Below, piece by piece: positions 51,001 through 64,000 of a stretch of 64,000 nt of DNA (positions are counted from its first letter, which is position 1; each line of letters begins with the position of its first letter). The stretch spans positions 29,555,720 to 29,619,719 of the forward strand of contig JALIRH010000007.1 in NCBI GenBank assembly GCA_023055505.1, written 5' to 3'. The position numbers were made by a program, and so were the translations under genes. The notes beneath the pieces are model-generated. The model was not told the origin of the DNA. It was given only the letters and a program-made list of their open reading frames with translations, and did no database searches. The stretch comes from Callipepla californica brunnescens. Lineage: Eukaryota > Chordata > Aves > Galliformes > Odontophoridae.

Positions 51001-52039
51001 AACCATATTTTTAGTTGTAGGAAGCTTTTAGACCATCTCAGCAATCTTGTGAAACTCAGTGAAGAACTTCCATGTCATACTCGATCTGCCTCTGGTCTAG
51101 TGAAACCTGAATATATTGGCTGCTAACACTAGGGATTCTGCAGAAGTGTTAGACAGAATAAAGGCTGTTTGATTTAAGTGGGTCCCTTGGTGGCGATGTC
51201 ATTGGCAATGAATATTGATGGACTGAAGCTAATTAATAAGTCAGTGTGTAACCTTTTCATTCTTATAGTATTTTTATGAATGTAAAGCTGGTTCTGATTT
51301 GTTGAATCTTCCAAATGATTTTTGCTCTTTACACTTCAGAAACATTTCTGAGAATCCAGAAGTTTTTGTTAAAACTACAGATGTATCCACTTACGATGTC
51401 TGTTAGTCTCATGAACAGGATGGGAATGCCTCAGAATCTGCAATGCTAAATAATGTGAGACTTTACTGAAGGGTATGCTTGCTGGAAAGATAGAAAGCCA
51501 TAGAGAAATGAGAATATTAGAGAGGTTTATTTTTGTTGCTACAGACAAATGCTGGTGATTATATGAGGATTTTCAAGTTTTACAGTATTCAGCAGTCACC
51601 ATAAAAAAGCAGATTTTGAAAATAAACCAACTCCTCTCCAGACACTATAATAAGATGCAAAATTTTGAAATTTTATTCAGTATCCTAAATTATTCTCCTT
51701 CTGGGTAGTTTTCAAGCACAATTAATGCTCGAATTTCAGGTTCTTCGGAAAATTTGGCTTAGGCTCCTCATACAGTGCTCAACAGGCTCCACACAGCATT
51801 AGAGTAGAATCAAGTGCCTATTCACCACTTTTAATCAACTAGTATATCCAGATGCAGACTGGAATGGATCAAAACAGTAATAAAATAAGAAAATAAGGTG
51901 ATATTCAGTGAAAAATTTCATTTTCCTGGAAGGAGCTCGAAGGATGACAAAGTAACAAATATCAAATCAAGAATCAAAGATGGGTGATTTAGGAAGGTGC
52001 TAAATGTTCAGTTCCATGAAGACATTCGCAGGAAAATAG
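48084..52039. other. Unique noncoding sequence
   Basis: No gene or repeat family is recognised over about 4 kb. A slightly GC-richer patch lies at 49830-50100. Poly-T at about 49800-49810. Confidence 0.5.
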
Positions 52040-52571
52040 TAGGTTCTCCAAAAATAATACCTCTTATTTATTCCCATGGAAGCTACAATAGACACAAAGA
52101 GAACAATAATGCTATGTGATAGTGCGAATTCTCAGCTATGAAGCTATTCTGCTACGTAGTCACCACCATTAGGTATGCATTTTCATTGTGCTTGTCAAGA
52201 CTGATACCAGGAGAGATGACCCACTGTTGCCATTGCCACTGCTGAAATGCACAACCCATCAGCTCTTGGTGCTCACAGCTACTGGTTGGTCTTCACATAT
52301 GTTCAGCAAGCATCAATGGATATCAAGGGGTGCCATTTTTTCCACATGGAGTAATTCAGCACCACATCTTCGCTTCATCCGCACTTCCATGTCAGACACC
52401 AAATTTGTCACACTGTCCCTCTGCTACTACATGTCACACAGCAAGAAAATGTAATGGAATATTGATGCAAAGGTTCAACCTCTACTGCCATATTTCACAT
52501 CATCTGCCTCTGATCTCATAGGCCAACATCATAAAATAGTCATAGTCATTAGTTTTGGAGCAGTCCTTGTA
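52040..52571 (-). mobile_element. Mariner-type DNA transposon, internally deleted copy 3 (Galluhop-like)
   Basis: TA dinucleotides flank the element at 52040-52041 and 52570-52571. The left end has CTCCAAAAATAATACCTC. The right end complemented has CTCCAAAACTAATGACT, so the terminal repeats are imperfect but clear. Minus-strand reading gives the remnant VVHFSS-type helix-turn-helix end followed directly by the QQWV-type C-terminal start. This is the same internal deletion as in the copy at 18.8-19.3 kb. The junction region near 52225-52250 reads CAGCAGTGG then CAACAGTGGGTC on the minus strand. It is about 528 bp, non-autonomous, and in the same orientation as the other two copies. Confidence 0.9.
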
Positions 52572-53707
52572 CTTTCCTTGTAGCTGAACTTCAGGTGCAC
52601 AGCTGGGGTACTTACATCCTTATCTGCAAAAATGACAGAAAATTTTTGAAAGTATAAAATGAAAGAAGAATTTGACTCTGAGAAAATTGCCTAATCTTTA
52701 CACAACAATACTGTTACTGCAATAGTTTACTAAAAGTTCATTATATGGATGAATTTCTATAAGTAGTGGAAAAATGAAAGGAAAAGTAACTGTTAGTACT
52801 TGGGCTTTCGGTTGATTCTGGCCGTAATGCAATAACAAAACATTTGCACTGGGAGTGTGGGCCAAGGAATATAGGTATTAGGACTGTATGAATGAATGCA
52901 GAATGAAATAGTATATCACATTGTGTAGAGCAGTGGCCATGACTGGAAAGGATTAAATGATTGGATAAGAATGAAATAAATTACTTCTACTCAGTGTTTA
53001 TCCATGTGATAAACTGTAAATAGAAACAAACAAAGAAAACCCAAAAACCCAAACAAACCAGTACAAAATAAAATAAAAAAAACACCTCCAAAGGCAGTGA
53101 ATAAAAGGATCCCCCGAGTTTTTATTTTGGAGAAAGATGATAGAAAGCATAATATGGTAATGTACCACAAGGGTGGTGATAGCTGCCTATTCTGTGTATT
53201 CAGTATTGAATTTAGAAAACTAAGTGGCACTGGAAATATATTTATTTAACTAAATATTTACTTCTCCAGGAAAAATTAGAGAACAAGACCTGTGAACAAA
53301 TCCAGCACAAACTTCTTTCTGTTAAGAGTGGTCTGCCTTATTTTTTCCAAAGTTGCTGAATCAGTGAATGCTGGTGCTATTTTATGCTTGATTTTGCATG
53401 AGGAAAATATATTCAAGAAAAATAGTATAATAGAAAATGTCTTTGAATGGAAGGGTACTGAATTCATTCAGTCTGAATGAAAGGACAAAGGAAAGTCTGC
53501 AGTGTTCTCAGTCTGGATGGGGGGAAAGCCTTAAATAAAGGAGTGTTGGTCAGAGAAAACAACAGAATAAGACATAAGCCAAGTCTATGGAGAAAACTCA
53601 AAACTGAGAAAAGCAAGGAAAATGAGTTTAGAATTCCAATCCCAATGAAAAAGGGGTGGAGGGTAGAGATGTTAATGTTCAGTGTAAGGGATTTATAGTA
53701 TCATACA
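52572..53707. other. Unique noncoding sequence with an A/C-rich stretch
   Basis: An A/C-rich low-complexity block occurs at about 53022-53085. No gene is recognised. Confidence 0.5.
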
Positions 53708-53960
53708 CATTGGAAAGGATTTCCTGGAGGGCAGCACATCCAATCCTCAGTGAATGACTAGCTGGAGTAGATTGCTCAAGGTCTTGTGCAATTGAGTTTT
53801 TGAATATTTCCAAGGAAGGAGATCCAACAGTATCTCTGGGCTACTCTCCCACTAGGTGACTGAAGACAGCAATAAGATTCCTGCCCTTAGCCTTCTCAAG
53901 AGTGAACAAATCAGTTCTCTGTCTCTTCTAAGGCATTATGTGCTCTGGATAACCAAAAAG
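53708..53960 (-). mobile_element. CR1 LINE 3' fragment, reverse
   Basis: It reads backwards through a TTGGAAAGGATTTCCTGGAGG block, a GCTGGAGTAGATTGCTCAAGG block, GAGTTTTTGAATATTTCCAAGG, GAGATCCAACAGTATCTCTGGG and the AGCCTTCTCAAGAGTGAACAAA block with TCAGTTCTCTGTCTCTTCTAAGG. This is the standard avian CR1 3' region. The terminal octamers and part of the middle are missing. It is 5'-truncated near 53955. Confidence 0.88.
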
Positions 53961-55024
53961 ATAGTGTGCAAAGAAAGAGATGTTGGAGCTCAGAAAACAT
54001 GGATGCAAAGTGTGAATTTCCAGAAGTCTGGCTGAAGTGAACTTTGCAAAATATTAAAAAAAAACAAAAACACCTCAGCAGACATAACAAGGGCATTAAG
54101 ATAAAAATCTAATATAATGGCCCACACTTCAGCTTAATATTCTGCAGTTATAGTGAAAAGACCAGCTCTTGGAATCACAGAGCTAGTAACAATTTTTTTT
54201 AAAGACTTTCTTCATTTTGAAATTGTTACACAGTGAATGTAGTTTCTGTTTATGGGGAAAACTAACCTGAGGAGCCTATGTCTGTTAGCTGAATACTGCT
54301 AAAAGTTCAGAACGTGTTTTAAGAGGCAATAATTACATCTAAGATCGTCAGAAACCAGATAGAATGTGTCAAAATCCTATCAATACAGAAATTTGTAATC
54401 CTACCCTTGCACATTTTATTTAGTATAATGAATTACTTCCTAGGCAAAAGGAATGCAGGATTCCTGACTTAGAATGGCTGTATCATACTATATGAAGTTT
54501 CTGTTAGTTAAACTTGAGAATAAGGATGGTAAAAATAGTAATAATAAATAAAATAGGAAAATAACTGATTAGAAAGGGAGGAAGCCATATTTATGATAAC
54601 GGCTAGAGGGAGGTTACCTGAGGGAGTGTGTTCTTCTAGATAAGGTATCTGAATGCAACTCTTACAATTTTTTGTTAATGAATGAATCAAGGAAGCATTG
54701 TTAATGCAGAACAGGATCATAATAGGACACTGGCAAAAACTGGATGACCTGTGGAGAGCTGTGATGACAGAAACGGGACAGAGTTTAAAATAAGTTCAAG
54801 GATCTCATAAAGAATTTCTGCTGTGATGTGAGATCTCACCAGCAGAGCAGACAAAAGAAAAGAGCTTTTTACTTGATTAAAAATGATACAAATAACCAAA
54901 ATGATGCAATTGTAAAGAAAGGAAACTCAATTCTAGGAAGTGTCAGCTAAGGAATTACTAATGGAAGGAAAAGAGTGAAGTAACTGGATGAGAAACGCCT
55001 TAACTATTATTGTAAATCTGTGGC
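53961..55024. other. Unique noncoding sequence, possibly eroded CR1 toward its end
   Basis: No gene is recognised. A purine-rich style near 54900-55020 hints that the next CR1 extends further upstream, but this is too eroded to claim. Confidence 0.4.
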
Positions 55025-55190
55025 AACCTCCATCTGAGAAAGATAACTGACACCAGAAAAGGTGCAGAGAAAGGCTAAGAAGACGGCTGGGGGTGTGAAG
55101 AGTAAACAAAGAAATTTGCCTTTTTTAGCCTAGCAAATTGAATGCTGAGAAAATGTTTAACATAGGTCTGTATTACTTACATGTAGTTGT
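55025..55190 (+). mobile_element. Ancient CR1 LINE fragment
   Basis: CCAGAAAAGGTGCAGAGAAAGGCTAAGAAGACGGCTGG, seen in pieces at 55050-55090, then a CCTTTTTTAGCCTAGCAAATTG block and a CATAGGTCTGTATTAC block, follow the CR1 order (GTGCAGAGAAGGGCAAC, TTTTCAGCTTAGAAAA, AGAGGTCTATAAAATC). The copy is strongly diverged. Confidence 0.55.
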
Positions 55191-57950
55191 CTGAGACTGC
55201 TAAGAATGAGATTTTTCCAGTCAGATACTCCTACATCTGTTGATTTCAGATTCTTTACTACTCACCATGGAATTTATCTGAAATTGCAGCAATTATTCAG
55301 AGACTATGCATGGGGAATTAAAAGAATTTAAATAGAATAGCATATGCCTAGACACTTTCATCCTGTCTTGAACTGACATTAGATGCATTTAAGAGGAAAA
55401 AGCTGTGGAAAATGTGTGGATTTAAATCCGGACTCCAGTGAAGACAATGGTGAAGTTGAATGTTTATGGCTTTCCCCCAGCAGTATACCTTGTCTGAAAA
55501 AAGCTTCTTGGAGAGGAGTAGTTCATTTTTACTGTCATCTGATCTCTTTATTGTTCAAGTTCTTTGTTCAAATCTAGAACTGTTAGTGTAACTAGTTTTT
55601 AAAGCGTAAAACAACAGAGATCATAAAAGACTAATATTGTTGGAATGAAGATATTGGACCAAGTAGGAATTTTTTTTTATTCTTTTTTTTTTTCCCTCAA
55701 TGTGAACAAATACTTAACAAGAAAATCTTAAACATACTTCCTTTGGAATTGAACTTTCTTAGATTATGAGAAAGAAGAGGGCTGTAATGTTGTTGGGTCT
55801 TTCATTGTCACTCAATAAATTTCAAAGATTATTGGAAGCAGGTTCACACAAGACTCTGTTATTTGTCTTTCAAAATGCACACAAACTCTTAGGACAGCTC
55901 ATCTAAATCATTTTGAAACAATCAACAGCCTGGTATGGTAGTGCAAACACAACTATTCTATAAATCAGTCAGGAGAGCAAATTCTTTATAATGTATTCTA
56001 CAGTATGAGTGAAAAAAAAAGCTGTATATTTCATTCAATAACATTGACAATAACCCGGTTTAAGAGTATTATGACCCAAGTCAGCAGTCCAAATCAACAA
56101 AAATTTAATAGTCACTTTAACTAGTTTTCTGATATGTTCTTCCCTAGAAAACATTATAGGCTCTTCAACATACAAAACAATGGACTCTTTAATACTGATG
56201 ACCAGTAGGGAGGAAACAGGCATTTTATTACAGCTTTTCTTTTTATAAAAAGCATTTAATATATTAACGTACTATCAGGTACAGTCAATGGAATGTGCTT
56301 TCACAAAACTTAGAAGTGTGACTGAACTCCAGTGGTGCCCTTTAAATGAATCAGATATCACTGCCTTGTGAAGGTGGACAGCTCTGGTGTAGGTGGCCTT
56401 GAGGAACTGCATGTTTTCTGACTATACTCTGATATATATTAAAGCAATTATAAAATGAATGGGTGACAGAGAACTATAACAGCGAAAATAACTTGATTAA
56501 ATACAAAACCAAATGTTTTTAGTGTATTATCAACATTGTTTTTTCCTAGGACCGAAAACAGCATAATGCCAAACATTCTGAAGAAAACCCAGCTGAAAAA
56601 AAGACAAAATTTTTGTTGATTTTTATAACACTGCGATGCTCTAACTAAATGTTAGCTCTGCACTAAAGAAAAGACTAATGTGCAGAAAAGATACTATTGC
56701 TTGAAATGGAAGATTTTATACATAAGGTACTACCTTCGTCACTGAATCCAGTTCCTACAATCACAGTTTTATGATTTTAACTCAGAATACTCTGCAGCAC
56801 TTCTGTCTCACACATCTCCTTGTCCCCTGTCCCACTAAAATCTCGCCAGTATGCCTTAATACACTGAAACCCTATAGTAAAGGGATGATGGAGGAAGATA
56901 GTAAGGGAGGTATCTCTAGAAGAGAAGTGAGAGAGAAGAGTAAGTACTGTATGGAGCTGTGATGATGGAGACATCAAAGGATTCAGGTGAGAAATACTAG
57001 GAAATCTAGAGGTAAGACATGAAGGAGAATCTCTGCTCACTGGAGTCCAAATTGAGTCATGTCATGTTTGCAGCACTGTAACGTCACAAGCCTGGACAAC
57101 CATTGTATCTTATGTGATCAAGATGTCTGTGAAACAAACCACTACACTTGAGTTAGTAAGTCAAATTTCCCTTCATCCTAATGGAAGTTTGAAAACAAAA
57201 CTAGTTTCCAACATTTAATATAGGGCGAGATGTATTAGTCCGTACAAGTACCTGTTTCTCCATTGAGTCCTGTGTATTTTTGGTTTAGTTTTCATTTTCA
57301 ATCAGTACATGAGAAATAGATTCTGCTGGTATGGACATTTTCTATCAGAAAAGTTATTACAAGACACATCCTCCTATCCAAATAGCACAGACATGGAGTA
57401 ATCCTTCCCATGGATAATGATATGGTTGTGTGTGACAAATGATGTCAGTGCTCTGTTGTGAAGGCTATTTGCCTTCTCCCCTTAACTTGATTGTTCAGTG
57501 AACAGGATAAGTTCAAAAGGCTTGTGTTTTTAGGCAGCCAGCAGTGAAGGGAACAGTAAACCAGTAACTTTGTGAAAAATCATCCTGCAGAAGGAGTACC
57601 TTTGAAGTTTCATTCCTTTATATTATATTATCCTTTTCAGTGACTGCTGACAACTTTCTATTTAGTATTGCCAATCTTTTCTGGTGTTTCTTTTCTACAG
57701 AATTTGTGGGACTGTCATTTTATTTCATAGTTTTTTAAATGCTGAATAGTCATCTGACACTTCGTGAAATGAGACCTGTGGACTAATCTGTTTGAAAGAA
57801 TGTGTCATCCAAGGGCGCTATTTGACAAGGCAACTGTGCTGCTCCAGCAGACTGAAGCTGCAAAAGGGGATGGTCTGCTCTTCCGTCCCCCCATCTCCAT
57901 CCCATTTTGTTGCTTGGTTCTGTCTGTTACATTGCCAAAGTTTAGCAAAA
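55191..57950. other. Unique noncoding sequence
   Basis: No gene or repeat family is recognised. Poly-T-rich at about 55670-55695. Confidence 0.5.
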
Positions 57951-57972
57951 GCACACACACGTACACACACAC
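57951..57972. repeat. Short (AC)n microsatellite
   Basis: ACACACACAC with one GT interruption, then ACACACACAC. It is short and lies inside unique sequence. Confidence 0.8.
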
Positions 57973-58080
57973 AAGAAACAAGAACAAAAAGAAATCATAG
58001 AGCACCATCAGGGTTGCTGAAATTGAGGAAGTAGGACTGTGTGTGCAGGAAAGAGGAGGGAGAGCCACTCCTTTTGGCAG

Positions 58081-58131
58081 CCACACACTGTTTGCTGAGA
58101 CTATAACCACACACTGGTTCACTGAGACTAT
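58081..58131. repeat. Two-copy tandem duplication of about 26 bp
   Basis: The unit CCACACACTG...CTGAGACTAT occurs twice in a row, with small differences (TTTG versus GTTCA in the middle). Its role is unknown. Confidence 0.8.
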
Positions 58132-61100
58132 CATTTCACACTGTGACAGAGATTGAGTACATTGAGTTTACTTTGGCTATTTCTCAGTGGAGACCCTCAG
58201 AGATCAGGAAAAAGCACAAGTAAAACATTTTCACTTCTAAAATCTTGTTTTATGTTGGTGCTAAACCTTTTAGTTAACCTTGGGTATTTCTCTCTGTGTT
58301 TTGGAAAAAAACTTGTTTTACAAACAGTACAGTGTGCAAGGAGAAGTCATTATTTTACTTTACCACCATGTAGCTTCTTTTATTCTAACCAAGATATCTT
58401 CAGGTTTTTGAAAGCATTTAACACTTGTAACTTGCTTTTCTTTTCCACTATGAAAAGTAGCAGGGGCCATTACACCTGAAAAGAAGGTGAACTTGTGGTT
58501 GATAAGGAGGTTTCAGCTGCCTCATGGTGAAGTGTGGACTGATCTTGTCTCAACAAGGAAATTTTTACAGTTACCATCTCCTTGTGGTGATCATTATAAC
58601 AAAAAATGATTTTTGATGACCTGGGCAAGAAAAAATTCCTTTAGAGTAAGTTTTACTGTTTTTATCATCACTATTTTCATATGTAGCTGCAGGTTTACTT
58701 CTTGCTAGCCAGTAGGAATGTTTCTTGATTCTTTAAGAGAAAAGGAGGCTTAAAGAAATCTATGTTGTGGTGTGAAACAATAGTCTCAGAGAACATGATA
58801 TTGTTATTCCTCTTAGAATTCATTCACTATCTTTCCTATTCTTTTTGGATTTCAGAGGTACGTTAGAATACTCATCTGTATTAATGCAAACACACTGTAC
58901 ATCTGGTGGACAGTACATATGTCCTCACACAACAGTAGATGATTGGATGTTCACCAAAATGATATTATGCCATTTGTCGTGTTTCACCTTGTGTCTTACT
59001 TGAGATTTCAGACTTCATTTAGAGATGTTTCATTTTTGTAACTTCCCTTGGCATCCTTCAGAGTAAGTTTTATCTGCATTTCTCTATTCTTGTTATCACA
59101 TCAACACAGATTGTACAGCAAAAATGTGTTATAAATGCAGAATTCTTTGGTTGACTCAGACAGATGATTATGGGCTTCCTCTTGTGTGGAACCATTTGAA
59201 AGTACACTGTCCAAGTCTGAATTATCTATAGAGATTGGAGAAGACAAATGATTATGTAGTGATGATTAAAAACTAAAGTCTTTCTCTAATAAAGAAATGA
59301 GGTATGACCTAATTACTACTGTTTGCTAGTAAAGATCGATCCATTTATCATTTTAATTTCTCTAATGGTTAAAGCATTTTTTCTCACTAATTTTAATAAA
59401 GTGAAACTTATAAAATCTTTTTGACTTCTATGTTTAATGGGAAGGCCACGCCACTTACTGGGGCTCAAGTAGTCCCAGTGAAATTGTGAAGAGCTGGGAA
59501 GTAATTATGCTGCAATTACCTTTGTGCTTTTAACTCACCCTAACACAACAAAAAATTCTAAAGCTAAATCTTAAACATGTCAAGATTCAATCTTTTCATT
59601 GAGAACTAACTTAATAGTTATGGCTTTCAAATGTTGAAAGCATTTGCATCATTGACTACATTGGCTCAGTTGATAGGGTAACCCATGAAACCTTTGAAAT
59701 TTGCTCATGCTTCATCAGGTGTTTATTCTCTGGCTTCTTGGGAAGGGGAAGGGAAATTTGCATTTAACTACATAGAAAGTCCCTTTTAAATTTGGTTTAA
59801 ATGTGGAGATACATCTGCTTTCCTCTTCTTGCATTGAAAATTTTTCTAGGTGTCAGCAATGGGATAGCAATAGCCTTACTGTGATGTGGGTAGAGGTTGA
59901 ACTAGATGATACAATCTCATTTTTTTTTTAGGACAACATTCATTTTAAAATGGGATACAGAATAGATAGTAAGAGTTTGATAGCCGTATAAAAATTCAGA
60001 CTTCTCTTTCTTGGGCCATGTCTCATTCTACTTGTGTCTGTGCTTCAGGCACAGCTTCCCTGTGTTTGCTTGATGATAATCTTGGCTCGTGAGTTCTGCA
60101 TTACATTGCTCTGACAGGCCTTGTGTAGCCAGCCAATGGGATACCAATTATATAGAACATTAGAAACATCTTAAGCAGAAGAAAAGCCAAAGGTCCCCCT
60201 TGGCTAGTGAAATATCACTGTAGAAAAGTCCAACAGAAAATCCTAAGCAGAATAAATAAGTAAACAAATCCACTACAATGAACCCTGAAAAATTATTCCT
60301 TGAGGAGCAAGAGTGAGAGTTAAGTAGGGTTAACCAAGGGTTAAGCATACACAGACAATTCCAACACTTTCTTAGCATGAGATGACTCCTTTCCTGTTCT
60401 CCTCACCGGAGCTTAGCCTTCAGGAAGGTGGCTTGGATGAGAAGAGGTGGTAAAAAGAATGTGAGTAAGGGAGACAATTCTGTCAAATCTTATGTGGAAG
60501 TAGGAATGGCTGTTTGAGACCAGTGGTCATGCAATGAAGGTACATTTGTCTATCTTACTGCCACATCAGACTCCAGAATGGTGTGTTCCTTTTCTGTTGA
60601 GATGACTACTGTTCTTCAGGAGCTGGCCATACTAGTCGTGCACTGTCATCTTTGTTTCTGATAGTGTGCTAGGTTTACATGTCACCTCTATACTGTGGCA
60701 CAGCTGAAATAATCAATTCCTTATTTGGTGGAGACATTATCAAGACTGGAGAAAAAGTGTTCACAGCTCAGACCTTAGATGGTCTGCCACTTTGATCCTG
60801 GTCTCCTCCCAGTATCTGAGACAAGACAGAGACAGGACAGAGAAAGGCTCTTGGAAGAGTCTAGAGTCAGTGCAAGGTAAAACTTGGATTGCATCCTGCT
60901 TGAGGGCACTACAGACTGCTTTTCCATTAATTGTAGTTGAGGGCATCAGTACCTACCAGAGCAGCTCATATTTCCCTGGCTAGATGCAGCGTGTCAGATC
61001 TTTGCCCTACACCACATTTTTTCTTTTTGCACTATGCACACATATTCTATCCCTCCTGGACAAAAACAGAGGCAGATAAAGTTGAGGAAATCCAGGGGAG

Positions 61101-63524
61101 CATTTGGCTCCTGCATAACAAGTAAGTTCTATATCTGAATGGCTGGAGCCTTTTACTTGGGACTTCAGTGTTCTGCACAGTAGCAAGCTACCCACTTTGA
61201 GTTCCTTTGCTGCAGAATAAGTGTTGCCCTGAAGGAAAATGTGAATATCAGTTAGCAGGCTAGCAATGAGCTTCTGCTGTAAATCTAGCTCAGTCTCAGA
61301 CTGCTGTTGAATAGCTTTTGAGGAATCCTTACTACAAAAGCCCAGGGAGGCTCTTTATGTGAAAAGGTGAAGCCTTCAAGTGGTTTCAAATTGTAAAGTC
61401 CAGTGCTTTCCAGAAGAAGGTCAAGTCTTTAATTACAATCTGTACGTGAAGCTGAAACTCTTTCAGAAGAACTCTTTTATTTCTACAGGCAGTTACAGAG
61501 GAAGAGGGTTGTAAACAAATAGATCAGATGATTAACGTGACAAGTTTGCTCTCTAAACTGCAAACAGCACACAAGAAATGAGCTTATTTCAATCCCACTA
61601 ACAGGCTCAGAACTTCAGCAAAGACAAATGCTGAAGCCAGTTCTAGTTCTTTGCTCTGTGGAGTAGCAGCTGCTGATAATTTCTATTGAACTGAACTTTA
61701 GAAAAATGTAGCAGGGTAAAAGGGAAATTTCTGATCAAAATTTTACTAGGAGACTTTATACCTCTTTTCATAGCCTTGGAAATCTTCAATAAAAATATTT
61801 ATTGTTACCACTGCTGATGAAAGCATGTAGAAAGGAGTTTTTCAGTGTTTTCCTTGTATTTCTCCTTTTTATTTTAAATTTTATTGAATTCAAACAAGAA
61901 TGAATGTCCAAGCCAAAAGGACATAATTTCTTTGTAGATTCTGTTCCAAATGACTGGAAGTCTTGACAAAAATTATAGCTCATTATTCTGAAATAAGAAA
62001 TGAATGGACTGATAAGATGAAAAAGCTTAGGCAGAATGCTTTCACAGATTATTCAACTCGTTACACAGTTGTTTTCCTTGCTATGTCTAATAGAGTTAAA
62101 GTAAGAAAAAAGGAAGGCTATGGGCTTGTGGTCTGCTTCTCTGCTGTCAACTGGTAAGTATCTCCATGGGCAAATTAACAAGTTTCCTTATCTGTCCTTT
62201 CTACTCTTCCTTAACATTTTCTCTTTCTGAAGCCAAGTAGATCAGACAGTGTTCTTGATACTTAAACTTTTAGAAGATGCTCAGTTTAAATTTAAACTTC
62301 AATTCTTTAATTTTAAACTTTATTTGAAGGATTTTCACTGCTAGATTTTTGGTCCTCTGTACAGCTGAAATTCACCACTCTGTAAAGTTATGCAATTGTA
62401 ACCACAATAATGTGCTTCTTACTCCTACAGATGTTATGATTTTCCAATACTGTCTTTATACTGCAGCTGTAGAAAACCCCTTTTATTACCTTGATTTTGT
62501 GAAGCGATCTTTGCAATTGTTCTTTTATGTCCCCAAGGAAGTTTCAGTGATTTACCTGTGTTCTGCTCCCTAGCCCTATCACTACATTGCCTGGAGTCTC
62601 AGATAGTTTCATAGTTCCCAGGTCCAGTTGCATCTCACGCATTCTGCCTCAGGGAGCATCACCATCTTTTCTGCACCGCTTCTTACAAAGAAAATCCAAG
62701 AAAGTAAATGTGACACAGGCTCCATAAAGTCCTCTGATGTTGATGATCAGAAGATAGGAACTGCTGAGCACATTTTGAGGTACCTTTACCCTCTAATTTA
62801 TCAACAGTCTCACTGAGTTTAAACCCTGTCTGCATTTTGTTCTTGGGTTACCCAAGGAAGACCAGACAAGGAAGTGGAGGGAAATAACAGCAAGTTACAA
62901 CACAGCAGTAGATCAGCTGAACCGCCTCAGGAGAAATCTGTTTCATTTATCACCTGCAGATAATGATGTGAAAAGACACTATTCCTACTTAATTGCAGTG
63001 TCTCTTTGTTAAAGCAATTATTTATAGCATTTCCCCAACTATAGATACAATACACCAGTGATGTGAGGGCTCACTCCCACAGCCTCTTTCTCCTTTGTTC
63101 ATCTTACCTCTCTTTATTTTAGCTACATACAAGGAAAAAGGTCAGACATTTGCAAGGCTGCATCTCTGTCAAAGGCATGTTCAGAAGAGGACAATGTGGC
63201 TATATCTTTTGGAACAAATAATGAAAAAGAAAATAAACCTGTTCTCAGAATAATTGATTTTCATGTCTGTTAAATAGATAGTCTGTTAGGGGCTGATTTA
63301 CCACGTTGTAGAGTTTTAACCATTTTCCTTCAAACTCAGCCACTGGTTATGATTATATTTCAGACATAGAACTGAGCATTCAATTGTGTGCAAAGCTATG
63401 GAAGCAATTTTTCCAATTTCTAATTGCACTGTTTGCTTCAGTTACTCTTGTAATTGTATTTAGATTCAGCTGAATATGCAGTTTATTGTGCATGCTTAAC
63501 ATAAGCACCCTGAAAATTTAGCTT
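58132..63524. other. Unique noncoding sequence
   Basis: No gene, RNA or mobile element is recognised. Frames at 58153-58479 and 62349-62573 (plus strand) have no known domain. An open stretch before 62155 ends in a good splice-donor-like AACTGGTAAGTA at about 62150-62161, but no matching exon could be established. Confidence 0.45.
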
Positions 63525-63529
63525 GTGTG

Positions 63530-63566
<37 letters not shown>
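63525..63566. repeat. (TA)n microsatellite
   Basis: GTGTGTATATGTATAT followed by about fifteen uninterrupted TA units. It is flanked by AT-rich unique sequence and is likely polymorphic in length. Confidence 0.95.
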
Positions 63567-63568
<2 letters not shown>

Positions 63569-64000
63569 AAGTGTTTACTGTGTTTTACAGTTATCAGATT
63601 TTTGGCACCAAAATATCAGCAAGGATGAAAGAAGTTATTATATAATTTATGTTTGCTAGCATCCTCATTATTGTTTCATTTCTTAAGAAACCCAAAGAAT
63701 AAACAGTTCGAAAGAAAAAGAACACTGCAGTAAAAGAGAATAGGAAGTCACTGACCAAAGTTTAGAAGCAAATTTAAAACACCATAGAATATAAAACATT
63801 CTAGACCACTCTCCTCCTCCTCCAAACACTGTAAAGGTAAAGAAGCTTGACATTCAAAAAAAATACATAAGGCATTAGTGCAAGTAGCTATCTTCTATAT
63901 AAGATCTGTGAGCTGCAATTTCTTATCATAAACAATTTTCACTGTGCAAAATTCAATAATTCTATCAGAAAAATAACGCTGTTAAATAGTGCTATTATTT
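63567..64000. other. Unique AT-rich noncoding sequence to the window end
   Basis: No feature is recognised. Confidence 0.5.

Noticed and set aside
62349..62573. Plus-strand frame after an acceptor-like CTCCTACAG
   Set aside because: No donor site or homology was seen; it may be chance.

Overview
The window is AT-rich vertebrate nuclear DNA with no prokaryotic features. The repeats identify the lineage. It has CR1 LINE fragments with the avian 3' end, a mariner family resembling the chicken element Galluhop, two solo endogenous-retrovirus LTRs, and long pyrimidine microsatellites. There are no SINE swarms or L1 elements of mammalian type. A bird, most likely a galliform such as chicken or a close relative, is the best inference. 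I recognise no intact protein-coding gene, rRNA or tRNA, so the stretch is probably intergenic or lies inside a very large intron.

Layout. 1-9.7 kb: mostly unique sequence with one old CR1 piece near 4.4 kb. 9.7-10.3 kb: a solo LTR with a 5-bp target duplication. 11.7-12.0 kb: a compound (CCTTTT)n/(TTTTA)n array. 13.8-14.0 kb: a reverse CR1. 18.8-19.3 kb: a deleted mariner copy. 20.2-21.2 kb: two forward CR1 pieces separated by a pentamer microsatellite that grew from the first CR1 tail. 23.7 kb: an ancient CR1. 26.1-26.3 kb: a likely MIR relic. 28.1-28.7 kb: a long open frame with a faint connexin-like pattern. 31.7-31.9 kb: a large (TTTC)n/(TC)n tract. 32.6-33.3 kb: an ancient CR1. 34.5-35.2 kb: a reverse CR1. 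46.5-48.1 kb: a decayed mariner with transposase remnants whose terminal repeat is split by a second solo LTR of the same family as the first. 52.0-52.6 kb: a third mariner copy. 53.7-54.0 and 55.0-55.2 kb: further CR1 pieces. 55.2-64 kb: unique sequence with small simple repeats.

The clearest structural result is the nested insertion near 47.5-48.1 kb. The LTR is flanked by TTTTT on both sides and removing it restores the mariner end, so mariner decay or insertion came before the LTR. The two other mariner copies share one internal deletion that joins the start and end of the transposase frame at a CAGTGG microhomology. They therefore look like one non-autonomous subfamily. The only candidate for an undescribed gene is the open frame at 28.1-28.7 kb, and it is tentative. 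Family assignments rest on remembered consensus patterns and were not checked by database search.
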